A stretch of DNA of 64,000 nucleotides from Syntrophorhabdaceae bacterium (GTDB taxonomy: Bacteria > Desulfobacterota > Syntrophorhabdia > Syntrophorhabdales > Syntrophorhabdaceae). Each line of letters starts with the position of its first letter. The first letter of the stretch is position 1. The position numbers were made by a program, and so were the translations under genes. The notes under the pieces were generated by a model that was given only the letters and a program-made list of their open reading frames with translations, ran no database searches and was not told the DNA's origin. The stretch is taken from contig JAQVWF010000012.1 of the NCBI GenBank assembly GCA_028698615.1, positions 1-64,000 of the forward strand, in the 5' to 3' direction. Below, one piece after another: positions 52,010 through 61,453 of this stretch.

Positions 52010-53045
52010 GACCTATACTTTCGACGATATTCGCAGGGGTATGGATGTCATCAAGGAGCAGTTCGGCCCCGATACCATCATCATGGACATCAAGCAGAAC
52101 AACCACAACGGCAACGGCTGGACACAGAAGGGCTGCGAGATATCCATAGCGGTGGAGAACGATCCCGCCACCACCATGGAGACAGACCTCGGGGAGATCA
52201 GGAAGAAGACCGAGGCCATCTGGAGCGATGCGGCACGGTATCTTACGGAGCGCCTCGTTTCCATCGAAACGGACATGTTCGTCGACAGGCTCAAGGCATA
52301 CCCGATGCCGCTGAAGATCCTTCATGACAGGATGGCGAGGGCCGGCTTTGACAGGCACACCTCCATGTCCCTTCTCTCCGATGTTTTTGCGGAGATAGGG
52401 GCCATCGCGGATAACAGCACCAAAGCCCTCTTTTTCCTGAAGGCCAAACTCGGCAAACGAATTGCCCTGTGCAACGCTATGACGGCCGATGAATCTTTGC
52501 TTCTTATCGGACCCACGGGGTCGGGAAAGACGGAAACAACCAAGAAGCTGGCCAGGCTCATGCATGGACGGGATCTCCATCCTTCTATCATTGCCTTTGA
52601 CCCCGTAAGAAGAGGCACATATGAAGAGCTCCGCGCCTTCTCGGAACAGACGGCGATCCCTTTCCAGTTCGCTACGAGCATAGAAGACCTTCGCCGTAAG
52701 GCGAACGAGGGAGACGGCAAGAAGCTCATCGACATCACGGGTCACCTGACCTACCAGGGAGAGGTGGTCGACAACCTTCGGGGAATGAAGAAGCTTGCAG
52801 TTTTCCCGGCGGGAACGAGGGATGAGACGCTGGAACATTACCTCAGCATCATGGACGGGACATCCATCGCGGGACTTATCTTTACAAAACTGGACGAGGA
52901 GGAGCGCCTCGGCCACCTGTGCAACAGTATCCTGAGGCTATCAAGGCCCATTGCGGCCCTGACCAGGGGAGTCGGTATCGGAGACATCGTGATCCCGGAC
53001 CAGGAAACATTCGGCAGAATACTCATCGAGGGGAAGGCATGGTAG
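51999..53045 (+). CDS. flhF: SRP-type GTPase FlhF
   Basis: This 348-residue protein has the FlhF B domain at its start (YTFDDIRRGMDVIKEQFGPD), then an NG GTPase domain with P-loop GPTGSGKT (171-178), the G3 region DITG and G4 TKLDE. FlhF places flagella, usually at a pole, with FlhG as its antagonist. The usual Asp-Thr-Ser-Gly of G3 is not seen in exact form, so the GTPase may differ slightly from the norm. Confidence 0.92.
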   Translation: MKVKTYTFDDIRRGMDVIKEQFGPDTIIMDIKQNNHNGNGWTQKGCEISIAVENDPATTMETDLGEIRKKTEAIWSDAARYLTERLVSIETDMFVDRLKAYPMPLKILHDRMARAGFDRHTSMSLLSDVFAEIGAIADNSTKALFFLKAKLGKRIALCNAMTADESLLLIGPTGSGKTETTKKLARLMHGRDLHPSIIAFDPVRRGTYEELRAFSEQTAIPFQFATSIEDLRRKANEGDGKKLIDITGHLTYQGEVVDNLRGMKKLAVFPAGTRDETLEHYLSIMDGTSIAGLIFTKLDEEERLGHLCNSILRLSRPIAALTRGVGIGDIVIPDQETFGRILIEGKAW

Positions 53046-53782
53046 ACAACGGAAGCAGGACGATCACGATAACGAGCGGAAAGGGAGGAGTGGGCAAGTC
53101 TTCGATAGCGTCTAACATGGCCTATCTTCTGGGAAGCATGAACAGGTCCACCTTCATTCTCGACGCCGACCTTTCGCTGGGGAATATCGACATCATGTTC
53201 GGTATGGTGCCGAAGTTCAACGTCCGCGACGTTATCGACGGTTCACGCCAGATCAGCGATGTCATCCTCGAGGGGCCCTGCGGCATAAGGATCATCCCGG
53301 CCACTTCGGGAGTGAGCGAATTCTCCCACCTGAGTGAGGATGAAAGGGCGGTCCTCATGAACTCCCTGAGTACGCTGCCGAAGCACGATTTTCTCATTGT
53401 CGACACCTCCGCGGGAATATCGTCCGACGTGCTCTACTTCAACTCGATGAGCCATGATATCTTTGTCGTGGTCACGCCGGACCCGGCAAGCATCACCGAT
53501 TCCTACGCCATGATCAAGGTTTTGAGCACAAAGACGGGCAGGAAGGATTTCAATATCATCGTCAACATGGTCAGGGAAGAGAGAGAGGCGCTCGAACTCT
53601 TCAGGAGCGTGGTAGGCGTCACCGACAGGTTTCTCGATGTCTATCTCAATTATTTCGGTTACATCCCGCACGATCAGCACGTGAACATGGCCACAAGGAA
53701 ACAGAAACTGTGGGCCGAGCGTTTTCCCGATGCTGTTGCTACTCGTGCGCTTGCAAAAATATGCGACAGGTTGGTGTCATGA
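53039..53782 (+). CDS. flhG: MinD-like ATPase FlhG (FleN)
   Basis: This 247-residue ParA/MinD-family ATPase has the deviant Walker A KGGVGKS (15-21), LDADLSLGNIDIMFG and VDTSAGIS. It limits flagellar number and acts on FlhF. The ATG at 53039 overlaps the flhF stop by seven bases; the frame runs further upstream only through flhF. Confidence 0.93.
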   Translation: MVDNGSRTITITSGKGGVGKSSIASNMAYLLGSMNRSTFILDADLSLGNIDIMFGMVPKFNVRDVIDGSRQISDVILEGPCGIRIIPATSGVSEFSHLSEDERAVLMNSLSTLPKHDFLIVDTSAGISSDVLYFNSMSHDIFVVVTPDPASITDSYAMIKVLSTKTGRKDFNIIVNMVREEREALELFRSVVGVTDRFLDVYLNYFGYIPHDQHVNMATRKQKLWAERFPDAVATRALAKICDRLVS

Positions 53783-54522
53783 TGACATGGAAAAAAGGAT
53801 ACGCGACAACATTCAAAGACGAACGTGAAAGGACCATCGACGAGTTCATACCCATAATCAAGCACCTGGCTTACAAGGTCTCCAGGCGGTACGAAGATGA
53901 CGCGATCATAGAAGACCTCATCTCCGCGGGCATCGTGGGACTTCTGGAGGCAATGGAGAAGTACGACGCCACGAAGGGCGCCAAGCTCAACACCTTTGCC
54001 TACCTCAGGATACGCGGTGCCATGATAGACGAACTGCGTTCCCGCGACTGGTTTCCGAGAAGCGCCCGGTCAAAATCGAAGAAGATCAATGAAGTCGTCA
54101 GAAAGCTGGAGAACAAGCTCGGCAGGCTGCCAAAGGAAGAGGAGGTGGCCGAAGCGCTGGGAATGAGACTCGAGGACTATTTCAAGATGCTCAAGAACTA
54201 CGGGAACCTCTCGGTCCTCAGCATGGAGGACCTCCACGAACTGCTCGGGGAAGACCGCGACAGGATAATGCGCTACGTCACGGAAGAGGGCGACGACCCG
54301 GAGAAATGTGCCGAGGCCCTGGAGCTGGAAGGCATAATGGCCAAAGAGTTCGACAAGCTGCCTGAGAGGCAGCGTTATGTTCTGAGCCTCTACTACCACG
54401 AGGACCTGAACATGAAGGAGATCGCCCGCGTCCTGAGCATTACCGAGGCACGGGTGTGCCAGATACACTCCCAGGCGATCCTGAACATGAGGGTCTCCAT
54501 GAAGAAGTTCCTTCGTAATTAA
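53779..54522 (+). CDS. fliA: Flagellar sigma factor FliA (sigma28)
   Basis: This 247-residue sigma factor has region 2 (AGIVGLLEAMEKYDATKGAK, FAYLRIRGAMIDELRSRDW), region 3 (RLPKEEEVAEALGM) and region 4 (MKEIARVLSITEARVCQIHS). It should direct late flagellar and chemotaxis genes. The ATG overlaps the flhG stop by four bases. No flgM-like anti-sigma gene was recognised in the window. Confidence 0.96.
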   Translation: MMTWKKGYATTFKDERERTIDEFIPIIKHLAYKVSRRYEDDAIIEDLISAGIVGLLEAMEKYDATKGAKLNTFAYLRIRGAMIDELRSRDWFPRSARSKSKKINEVVRKLENKLGRLPKEEEVAEALGMRLEDYFKMLKNYGNLSVLSMEDLHELLGEDRDRIMRYVTEEGDDPEKCAEALELEGIMAKEFDKLPERQRYVLSLYYHEDLNMKEIARVLSITEARVCQIHSQAILNMRVSMKKFLRN

Positions 54523-54545
54523 GGTTTCTCCTGAGCTACCGATAA
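54520..54545 (+). promoter_or_regulatory. Candidate sigma28 promoter of the HDOD-che operon
   Basis: TAAGGTTT (54520-54527, its TAA being the fliA stop), ten bases, then ACCGATAA (54538-54545). It fits the FliA consensus with a spacer one base short, and the geometry is repeated elsewhere. The leader would be about eight bases; no ribosome site precedes the ATG at 54560. Confidence 0.55.
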
Positions 54546-54559
54546 TATCTCTGACTATT

Positions 54560-55459
54560 ATGGAACGCGAAGAGATTCTGAAGAGACTCAGGAAAATAGA
54601 TGTATTGCCTACCTTCCCGGAGGTCATGGCCGAGGTCATCAGTGTCATAGAGGATCCGATGAGCTCCGCCGGGGACCTGGCGAGGACCATGGACCCGTCG
54701 ATGGCGAGTGAGGTACTGCGTCTTGCCAACACCGCCTATTTTGGAACCCGCAACTTCCGCAAGATCACGTCCATCGAGCACGCCATCGCCATAGTCGGAC
54801 TGGAACAGCTTTCCCAGATCATCCTTCATATGCCTTTTCTTTCCATGATGGGGGGCGAAGGCGGCCTCGACAGGGAAAAGTTCGTACGCCACTCCATGAT
54901 ATGCGGCATAGCATCGAAGGTCATGAGCGGTACCCTTCACGTGGGGGAGGAGCACGCCGTCTACATCGGCGGTCTCATGCATGATATCGGCGCCATCATC
55001 ATATACCGGTATTTCAACGAGGAATGGAAGACAATAAGCGCCCTCGTGAGGAATGGGGGCTGTGCATGGACGCAGGCGGAGGAAGAGGTGCTCTCCTGCG
55101 ATCACGGCATGATCGGAGCGTGCCTTTTGACCATGTGGAACATACCTCAATCGGTTACGGATGGGGTCATGCATCATCACTCTCCCCGGAGAGCCGCTGA
55201 GAATATATGGAGTGCGAAGCTCATCGATGCGGGAAATAGGTTTGCAAAAAAGGTCGATCTAAGCGATAATTTCGCAAGTCTGGATGAATTTATTAATAAT
55301 AACAGAGACTTCATTCCTCTCGTCGAGCAAATGGGCCTTAAAGTGTCGCTCGCGCAGGAACTGGATCTTTATGAAGGCGTGTACGCTCTCATGAAGAATG
55401 CGCGGGGTTTGCTGTCATGCACAGGAGAAGACAAGGATGATCAGGGTACTGATTGTTGA
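54560..55459 (+). CDS. HDOD domain protein
   Basis: This 299-residue protein is one HDOD domain (about 12-215) with a C-terminal helical tail. HDOD proteins are degenerate HD relatives, mostly without known activity, often found in signalling and motility operons. Opening KIDVLPTFPEVMAEVISVIE is typical. It begins the chemotaxis operon and its end overlaps cheB by 23 bases. Confidence 0.88.
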   Translation: MEREEILKRLRKIDVLPTFPEVMAEVISVIEDPMSSAGDLARTMDPSMASEVLRLANTAYFGTRNFRKITSIEHAIAIVGLEQLSQIILHMPFLSMMGGEGGLDREKFVRHSMICGIASKVMSGTLHVGEEHAVYIGGLMHDIGAIIIYRYFNEEWKTISALVRNGGCAWTQAEEEVLSCDHGMIGACLLTMWNIPQSVTDGVMHHHSPRRAAENIWSAKLIDAGNRFAKKVDLSDNFASLDEFINNNRDFIPLVEQMGLKVSLAQELDLYEGVYALMKNARGLLSCTGEDKDDQGTDC

Positions 55460-56465
55460 TGATTCGCTGGTGATGCGAAAGACGATATCAAGGATGCTGT
55501 CGAGGGACACGTCCATCGAGGTCGTAGGCACTGCCGTTGACGGCAAGGACGCCCTCGAAAAGGTCGAGTCCCTGAAGCCCGACGTCATCACCATGGACGT
55601 GGAGATGCCCATCATGAACGGCATCGAGGCCCTGAAAAAGATCATGGCGAAAGACCCTGTGCCTGTGATCATCATGAGCGCCCTGACCAGGGAGGGGGCC
55701 GAGATCACCATGGAGGCCCTGCAGCTTGGCGCCTGTGATTTCATCACCAAGGATTTCACAAATATAGGCGGCTCCTTTTCCTCGAAGGAAACGGAAGTGA
55801 TCACGAAGGTGAAGAACGTTGCAAAGAACAAGGTAAGGTTTCTCCTTCGCAAGCTGGATATCAAGCAGAAGCCCGCCGTCATCAGGGCCGACCAGAATAT
55901 CCGCCACGAGATCCTGGCCATCGGCGCCTCCACGGGCGGGCCTCCGGCTCTGCAGCACATCCTGACAAGGCTTCCCCGGGCCTTTCCCGTGCCCGTGGTC
56001 ATCGCCCAGCACATGCCCAAGATATTTACCCAGTCCTTTTCACAGAGGCTCGACACCGTGTCGCAGCTGCAGGTGAAGGAAGCCGAGGACGGGGAGACCC
56101 TGAAAGCCGGTGTTGCTTACATCGCCCCGGGGAACGCACATATGGCCGTCAGAAGAAGAGGGAAGAGCGTCTTTGTCCAGTTCACCGACGGCACCCGGTA
56201 TATCTACCGGCCTTCCGTCGACCTTCTCATGGGCACGACGGCGGAGGCCTATGAAAGGCAGTCCTTCGGTGTCATCCTGACGGGCATGGGTAATGACGGG
56301 CTTGTCGGGATGAGGGAGATGAGGGCGAAGGGTGGATACATCGTGGCCCAGGACGAGGAGACATGCGTGGTCTTCGGCATGCCCAGGGCCGTGATAACGG
56401 CCAATCTGGCCGATGCCGTGCTGCCCATAGACAAAATATCGGAAGAGATCATGAGGGTGCTATGA
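55437..56465 (+). CDS. cheB: Chemotaxis response regulator methylesterase CheB
   Basis: This 342-residue protein has a receiver domain (D54) and a C-terminal methylesterase domain with active-site Ser in GASTGGPPAL, His in IAQHMP and Asp in GMGNDGLVG. It removes methyl groups from chemoreceptors when phosphorylated by CheA. The ATG at 55437 follows AGGAGAAG. Confidence 0.96.
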   Translation: MIRVLIVDDSLVMRKTISRMLSRDTSIEVVGTAVDGKDALEKVESLKPDVITMDVEMPIMNGIEALKKIMAKDPVPVIIMSALTREGAEITMEALQLGACDFITKDFTNIGGSFSSKETEVITKVKNVAKNKVRFLLRKLDIKQKPAVIRADQNIRHEILAIGASTGGPPALQHILTRLPRAFPVPVVIAQHMPKIFTQSFSQRLDTVSQLQVKEAEDGETLKAGVAYIAPGNAHMAVRRRGKSVFVQFTDGTRYIYRPSVDLLMGTTAEAYERQSFGVILTGMGNDGLVGMREMRAKGGYIVAQDEETCVVFGMPRAVITANLADAVLPIDKISEEIMRVL

Positions 56466-58309
56466 GAACGCAGAAAGAAGAGAATGCCCGGAGCAGGAAC
56501 CCTGTCGGGGAAGAGCTGGAGAGCTTCATAGTCCTTCTCAGGGATGGTGACAATTTCGAAAAAGAGAAGGCCATCGATGCACTCGTGGCGTCCCCGGGAA
56601 AAGAAGTGGTGGAACAGATCATCCCTCTTCTCCAGGAGAAGAACACGCCCGTCAGGATGGCCGTGCTCGACGTTCTCAAGGAGATCGGAAGCACTCATCT
56701 CGACGGCGTCATCGGAATGCTTGAAGACGACAATGAGGATATACGGGTATATGCCTGTGAGGTCCTTTCCGTCCTCAGGGACCCGCGCTCCATACCCATA
56801 ATCGTGAAAAAATCCCGCGATGATGCGGAGAATGTGCGAAACGCCGCCTGCATGGCTCTCGGTGAGTTCGACGACGATGAGGCCGTGGAGGCCCTCCTCG
56901 ACGCCTTGAAGGACGAGGAATGGATAGCATTTTCCGCCATCCTGAGTCTGGGAAGGACGAGAAGCCCCAGGGCTGTCCCCCGGATCCTTCAATTCTTCAG
57001 GGAGAGCGGCGAAGAACTCTCGGGTGTCGCCTGCGAGGTACTCGTCGGGTACGGCGACGACGCCATACTCGACGAGATATTCGATGTGCTGAAGGGATGG
57101 GACAGGGAAAAAAGGAGCGCCTACCTGAAGGTCGTGCTCGAAAAAGGCAACGAGCACACATTCGAGAGGCTGAAGGAAAAAATAGGGGACGAACTCTTCG
57201 AGCACCTTCTTGACAGCGTTGCCGAAAACAGGCACCGTCCCATAGAGATCGTCCGCATGCTGACCCATTTCAGAACGCCGGAGACCTGCAGGGCCGTTCT
57301 CGATGTCCTCAAAGCCATGGAGCCGGACGACGAGAACTACGACACGGTCCTCGGGCTTTTTGCATCACTTGGCGACATATGGGCGGGCGAGGTTGCCGGC
57401 TATATGGGGCTCGACGAAGCGAATCTTCTTCCCCTTATCAGGTCATGCAAAATGACGGGGGTAAAGGTTGAGGAGGAGGCCCTTCTGAAACGCTTCCTTA
57501 GTGCGCCCGTGGAATTGAAAAGGGAGATCGTGATGAACGTTCCCGCTGTCATCGACGGCAATGGGTGTTCCATCATCAAGGAGGCACTGAAAGACACGGA
57601 CGGCCACATCAAGGGGTTCGCCGTTGAGGCCGTGGGCGATTTGAGGCTCATGAATCTCAAAGAGGACATCATTCGTATTCTCGGGGAGGACTTTTACGAT
57701 GTGAGGGTAAAGGCGTTGAAGACACTTATCCGTCTCGACCCCGCCCTGGCGATGGAAATGATCTCTGCCTTCGTCGACAGGGGCTCCGTGGAGGACAAGA
57801 AAGTGTATCTCGCAGCAGCCAGTCTCGTCGGCGGGGAAGAGAACCTGCCCTTCGTCACCCGACTCCTGTTCGATGAGGACGAGGGTGTGCGCAGAAGTAC
57901 CATCAGTGTTCTCGGCAGCTTCGCCGACGACGAGAACTACATGGAACTTATTCAAAAGACGCTCATGGGCGACGATATACCCCATGAGGTGTTCAAGGTC
58001 GTCAAGGACAAGAGATTGAACCGCTTCAGGGACAGGCTCGTCGTGATCTTCGCGGACGAGGGCAAGGGCATGTGGACGCGGTATTACGCGCTGTCCGCAC
58101 TTGGCGCATTCAAGGACCCGGCGCTCTTCGATATATTTGTCAGGGGTCTTGAGGACGGCAATGGGCTCATTACGATAGGGTGCATCCGGTCGCTTGCCGA
58201 CCTGGGTGATGCCCGTGCCATGGACTGTATTCGGCCTTTCGTGGATAGCGCGAATGACGATATCAGGTCCGCGGCCCAAATGGTTATGAACAAAATGCAG
58301 AGTGTATAG
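56462..58309 (+). CDS. HEAT-repeat protein in the chemotaxis operon
   Basis: This 615-residue protein is built of paired-helix HEAT/PBS-lyase-type repeats through most of its length (for example VRMAVLDVLKEIGSTHLDGV, VRNAACMALGEFDDDEAVEA, VRRSTISVLGSFADDENYME). It has no signal peptide or membrane segment. The ATG overlaps the cheB stop (ATGA), so it is made with CheB. Such repeats usually bind other proteins; its partner is unknown. Confidence 0.85.
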   Translation: MRTQKEENARSRNPVGEELESFIVLLRDGDNFEKEKAIDALVASPGKEVVEQIIPLLQEKNTPVRMAVLDVLKEIGSTHLDGVIGMLEDDNEDIRVYACEVLSVLRDPRSIPIIVKKSRDDAENVRNAACMALGEFDDDEAVEALLDALKDEEWIAFSAILSLGRTRSPRAVPRILQFFRESGEELSGVACEVLVGYGDDAILDEIFDVLKGWDREKRSAYLKVVLEKGNEHTFERLKEKIGDELFEHLLDSVAENRHRPIEIVRMLTHFRTPETCRAVLDVLKAMEPDDENYDTVLGLFASLGDIWAGEVAGYMGLDEANLLPLIRSCKMTGVKVEEEALLKRFLSAPVELKREIVMNVPAVIDGNGCSIIKEALKDTDGHIKGFAVEAVGDLRLMNLKEDIIRILGEDFYDVRVKALKTLIRLDPALAMEMISAFVDRGSVEDKKVYLAAASLVGGEENLPFVTRLLFDEDEGVRRSTISVLGSFADDENYMELIQKTLMGDDIPHEVFKVVKDKRLNRFRDRLVVIFADEGKGMWTRYYALSALGAFKDPALFDIFVRGLEDGNGLITIGCIRSLADLGDARAMDCIRPFVDSANDDIRSAAQMVMNKMQSV

Positions 58310-58318
58310 GAACCGGCC

Positions 58319-59143
58319 ATGACGAGAGAAGAATTTACCGTGCTGAGAGATTTCATCTATGAGAAAACAGGTATATACTTCGCCGAATCAAAGACCTATC
58401 TTCTCGAGAGCCGTCTTACGAACAGGCTCAATGAACTTGGTCTTGGCTCTTTCGAAGATTATTACTATCATCTGAAGTACGGAGCCGATAGGGGCAGAAA
58501 CGAACTGGCAAACCTCTACGACGTGGTGACGACGAATGAAACAAGTTTCTTCCGCAACCCCCCGCAGCTCGACGCGTTCAAGATCATCATGAAGAAATCG
58601 TATATGAACGGCGCGGCCCCGGCCACTCCCATCCGCATATGGAGCGCGGCCTGTTCCACGGGCGAGGAACCCTATACACTGGCCATCATGCTCATGGAGA
58701 TGGCGGAGCTCCACCGGGTCAGCATACCCTTCAACATTCTCGCAACCGACATCAGCAGCAAGGTTATAGAGTCGGCGCGGAAGGCTGTGTTCAGCCAGTA
58801 CAGCGTCCGGAACACCGACGAGGCCATCAAGAGAAAATATTTTACAGAAGAGAACAATATGTATAAGCTGAAAGAAACCGTAAAAAAGTACGTTAAGATC
58901 GACTTCATGAACCTCATGGACAGCGATGCATACAGATTGTACCGGCAGATGGATTTTATCTTCTGCAGGAATGTTCTTATCTATTTTGACGAGAAGATGA
59001 AGAAGAAGGTTGTAGATCATATGTATGAGTGTCTGAGGCCAAAGGGATTCCTCACCATCGGTCACGCGGAATCGCTCCACAACATATCCCGGGCCTTCAA
59101 GCCGCTCGTGTTTCCCGGCACCATAGCATATCAGAAAGGATGA
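58319..59143 (+). CDS. cheR: Chemotaxis receptor methyltransferase CheR
   Basis: This 274-residue S-adenosylmethionine-dependent methyltransferase has an N-terminal helical domain and a catalytic domain with NETSFFRNPPQLDAFK, AACSTGEEPYTLAIM and FIFCRNVLIYFD. It methylates receptor glutamates, opposing CheB. It sits between the HEAT-repeat gene and cheY. Confidence 0.96.
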   Translation: MTREEFTVLRDFIYEKTGIYFAESKTYLLESRLTNRLNELGLGSFEDYYYHLKYGADRGRNELANLYDVVTTNETSFFRNPPQLDAFKIIMKKSYMNGAAPATPIRIWSAACSTGEEPYTLAIMLMEMAELHRVSIPFNILATDISSKVIESARKAVFSQYSVRNTDEAIKRKYFTEENNMYKLKETVKKYVKIDFMNLMDSDAYRLYRQMDFIFCRNVLIYFDEKMKKKVVDHMYECLRPKGFLTIGHAESLHNISRAFKPLVFPGTIAYQKG

Positions 59144-59146
59144 AAT

Positions 59147-59530
59147 ATGAAGACGATACTTATCGTGGATGACTCGGCAACGATCAGGAAACTTCTGGCG
59201 TATATCCTGAAGCGGAAGAACTACGTAATTGCCGAGGCAGAGGATGGGATCGACGCCATGGAGAAATTGAGCCATGTTCAAGTCGACCTGGTTATCGTGG
59301 ACCTCAATATGCCTAACATGGATGGGATCGAATTCGTAAAGAACCTGAGGGGCAACTACTATTACATGGATACGCCTGTCATCATGCTTACCACGACGAA
59401 GGATGACAAGCTGAAAAAGGATGCTTTAGACGCCGGTGTCAACATGTTCCTCAACAAGCCGGTGCAACCAAATTTCTTGCTGTACAAGGTGGAAAGCCTT
59501 ATACAGGATGAGGAGGAGTTCAATGGATGA
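59147..59530 (+). CDS. cheY: Chemotaxis response regulator CheY
   Basis: This 127-residue single receiver domain has the acidic pair at 8-9 (VDDS), phospho-acceptor Asp in VDLNMPNMDG, Thr in LTTTKD and Lys in LNKPV. It should bind FliM when phosphorylated by CheA. It overlaps cheA by eight bases. Confidence 0.94.
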   Translation: MKTILIVDDSATIRKLLAYILKRKNYVIAEAEDGIDAMEKLSHVQVDLVIVDLNMPNMDGIEFVKNLRGNYYYMDTPVIMLTTTKDDKLKKDALDAGVNMFLNKPVQPNFLLYKVESLIQDEEEFNG

Positions 59531-61373
59531 TCAAGCTCTCCAGCGGGACGAGATGCAGGAAATCATCGATGAGTTCATAGTTGAGTCCAGTGAACTCATG
59601 GACAATGTCATTCAGGACATTGTCGTTATCGAGCAGAATCAGGACGAGGAGGTTGTGAACAGTATCTTCCGGGCCGTTCACACCATCAAGGGAACGTCGA
59701 GTTTCCTGGGGTTCAATGCACTGTCCCAACTTGCACACAAGGGCGAAGACGTTCTCGGAGTCATCCGCAAGGGCGAGATGGCCACCGACCAGACGGTTGC
59801 CGACATTCTCCTCGAATCCTTTGACCTCATGAAGCTCATGATAGAGGACATTCGGGACCAGGGAAGCGAGAACCATGACGCCTCCGCCGTCATCGTAAAA
59901 CTAACGGACCTTCTCGATCCCGCAAAGAAAGGAGCGCAGCAGCCACCGGAAGAAAAGAAAATGATCGGCGAGCTTCTCGTGGAAGAGAATATCATCAGCA
60001 AGAGTGAACTCGACAATGCCCTCAAGAAACAGGAGACGGAAAAGGACAAGAAGGTCGGAGAGATCATCGTCGAGGAGAAATACATCACCGAAACGCAGCT
60101 CAACAAGATACTGGTAAAGCAGAAGAGCCCAAAATCCGAGGAGCAGAGCATCAGGATCGACGTCAAGAAGCTCGATGAACTGATGAATCTCGTCGGCGAG
60201 CTCGTTCTTGGAAAGAACAGGCTCATCCTTGTCAACAGCATGGCAAAGAAGGGCGAGGAGAGCGAGACCGTCTTTGACAACCTGACGGACATAACGAACT
60301 ACATCGAGGTTATCACCAATGAACTTCAGCTTTCCGTCATGAGGGCGCGGCTGGTGCCTGTGAGCAAGGTCTTCAACAAGATCCCCAGAATGGTGAGGGA
60401 CCTCTGTTCCGAATTCAAGAAGGACATCGAGCTCAAGGTGGAGGGCGAGGAGACGGAGCTTGACAGGTCTCTCATCGAGGCGCTGACCGACCCTCTCATC
60501 CACATCATACGAAACTCCGTAGACCACGGTGTCGAGCTGCCCGCCGACCGTGAGGCAAAGGGAAAACGCGCCAAGGGCCTCCTTACCATCAAGGCATATA
60601 ATGAAGGCAACCATGTCATCATCGAGATATTCGATGACGGCAAAGGCATCAACATCCAGGCTGTGAAGGACAAGGTCAGGGAGAAGGGTCTCATGAACGA
60701 TGCGGAGCTGGCAAGCCTCTCGCCGAAAGAGGCGATGAACCTTGTCTTTATCCCGGGGCTCAGCACCGCGCAGAAGCTGAGCAAGGTCTCGGGCCGCGGC
60801 GTGGGGATGGATGTGGTCAGGACGAACATCGAGAAGATGAACGGACAGGCCCACATCGATTCAGAGGAAGGGAAATGGACGAAACTGACCATCAAGCTTC
60901 CTCTGACACTGGCCATCATGAGGGCCCTCATCGTAAAAGTGGCGGAGGAACTCTTCGCGGTACCCCTCAACACGGTCACGGAACTCGTCAAACTCAAGGA
61001 AGGGCTCATCAAGACCGTGGACAAGAACGAGGTTCTCGTTCTTCGCAACACGGTGATCCCCATCGTGGACCTCAGCAAGGCCTTTCTCATGACCGCCGAC
61101 GGGGACGGCAGCGGCTACATAGTGGTCTGCGCGATCGGCGAGAAGACGATAGGGATCAAGGTCCAGTCCGTTATCGGGCAGGAAGAGGTGGTCATCAAGC
61201 CTCTCGGGGAATTCCTGAAGGACATCAAGGGGATAAGCGGTGCAACCATAAGGGGCGACGGCAAGGTGATCCTCATACTCGATATCCCCTCGGTCATCCT
61301 CGACTACACCATGCACAGAAGGGCCCACGCCCAGGCACAGGCCCAGCAGATACAGATGGGGATGAGAAACTGA
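59523..61373 (+). CDS. cheA: Chemotaxis kinase CheA with a paired helical insert
   Basis: This 616-residue kinase has an HPt domain (phospho-His H53 in AVHTIKGTSS), then two 23-residue repeats 30 residues apart (148-170, 178-200) of the form GELLVEENIISKSELDNALKK, then dimerisation (VGELVLGKNRLILV), ATPase (HIIRNSVDHG, GRGVGMDVV) and CheW-like domains. No usual CheY-binding P2 domain is seen; the repeats take its place and resemble the N-terminal MshEN-like segments of type II secretion ATPases. It is the last gene of the operon. Confidence 0.93.
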   Translation: MDDQALQRDEMQEIIDEFIVESSELMDNVIQDIVVIEQNQDEEVVNSIFRAVHTIKGTSSFLGFNALSQLAHKGEDVLGVIRKGEMATDQTVADILLESFDLMKLMIEDIRDQGSENHDASAVIVKLTDLLDPAKKGAQQPPEEKKMIGELLVEENIISKSELDNALKKQETEKDKKVGEIIVEEKYITETQLNKILVKQKSPKSEEQSIRIDVKKLDELMNLVGELVLGKNRLILVNSMAKKGEESETVFDNLTDITNYIEVITNELQLSVMRARLVPVSKVFNKIPRMVRDLCSEFKKDIELKVEGEETELDRSLIEALTDPLIHIIRNSVDHGVELPADREAKGKRAKGLLTIKAYNEGNHVIIEIFDDGKGINIQAVKDKVREKGLMNDAELASLSPKEAMNLVFIPGLSTAQKLSKVSGRGVGMDVVRTNIEKMNGQAHIDSEEGKWTKLTIKLPLTLAIMRALIVKVAEELFAVPLNTVTELVKLKEGLIKTVDKNEVLVLRNTVIPIVDLSKAFLMTADGDGSGYIVVCAIGEKTIGIKVQSVIGQEEVVIKPLGEFLKDIKGISGATIRGDGKVILILDIPSVILDYTMHRRAHAQAQAQQIQMGMRN

Positions 61374-61382
61374 GAAGGCGGG

Positions 61383-61429
61383 CCATGGGCAACAGGTCGA
61401 AGACCTGACCCCTGTTATTTGACCCATGG
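61383..61429. repeat. Nested inverted repeat after cheA
   Basis: CCATGGG (61383-61389) pairs with CCCATGG (61423-61429), and inside lie AACAGG/CCTGTT and CAGGTC-GAA-GACCTG. It starts ten bases after the cheA stop and may end or stabilise that message. No T run follows. Confidence 0.5.
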
Positions 61430-61453
61430 TATCATCTTACCGACATTCTTCCC

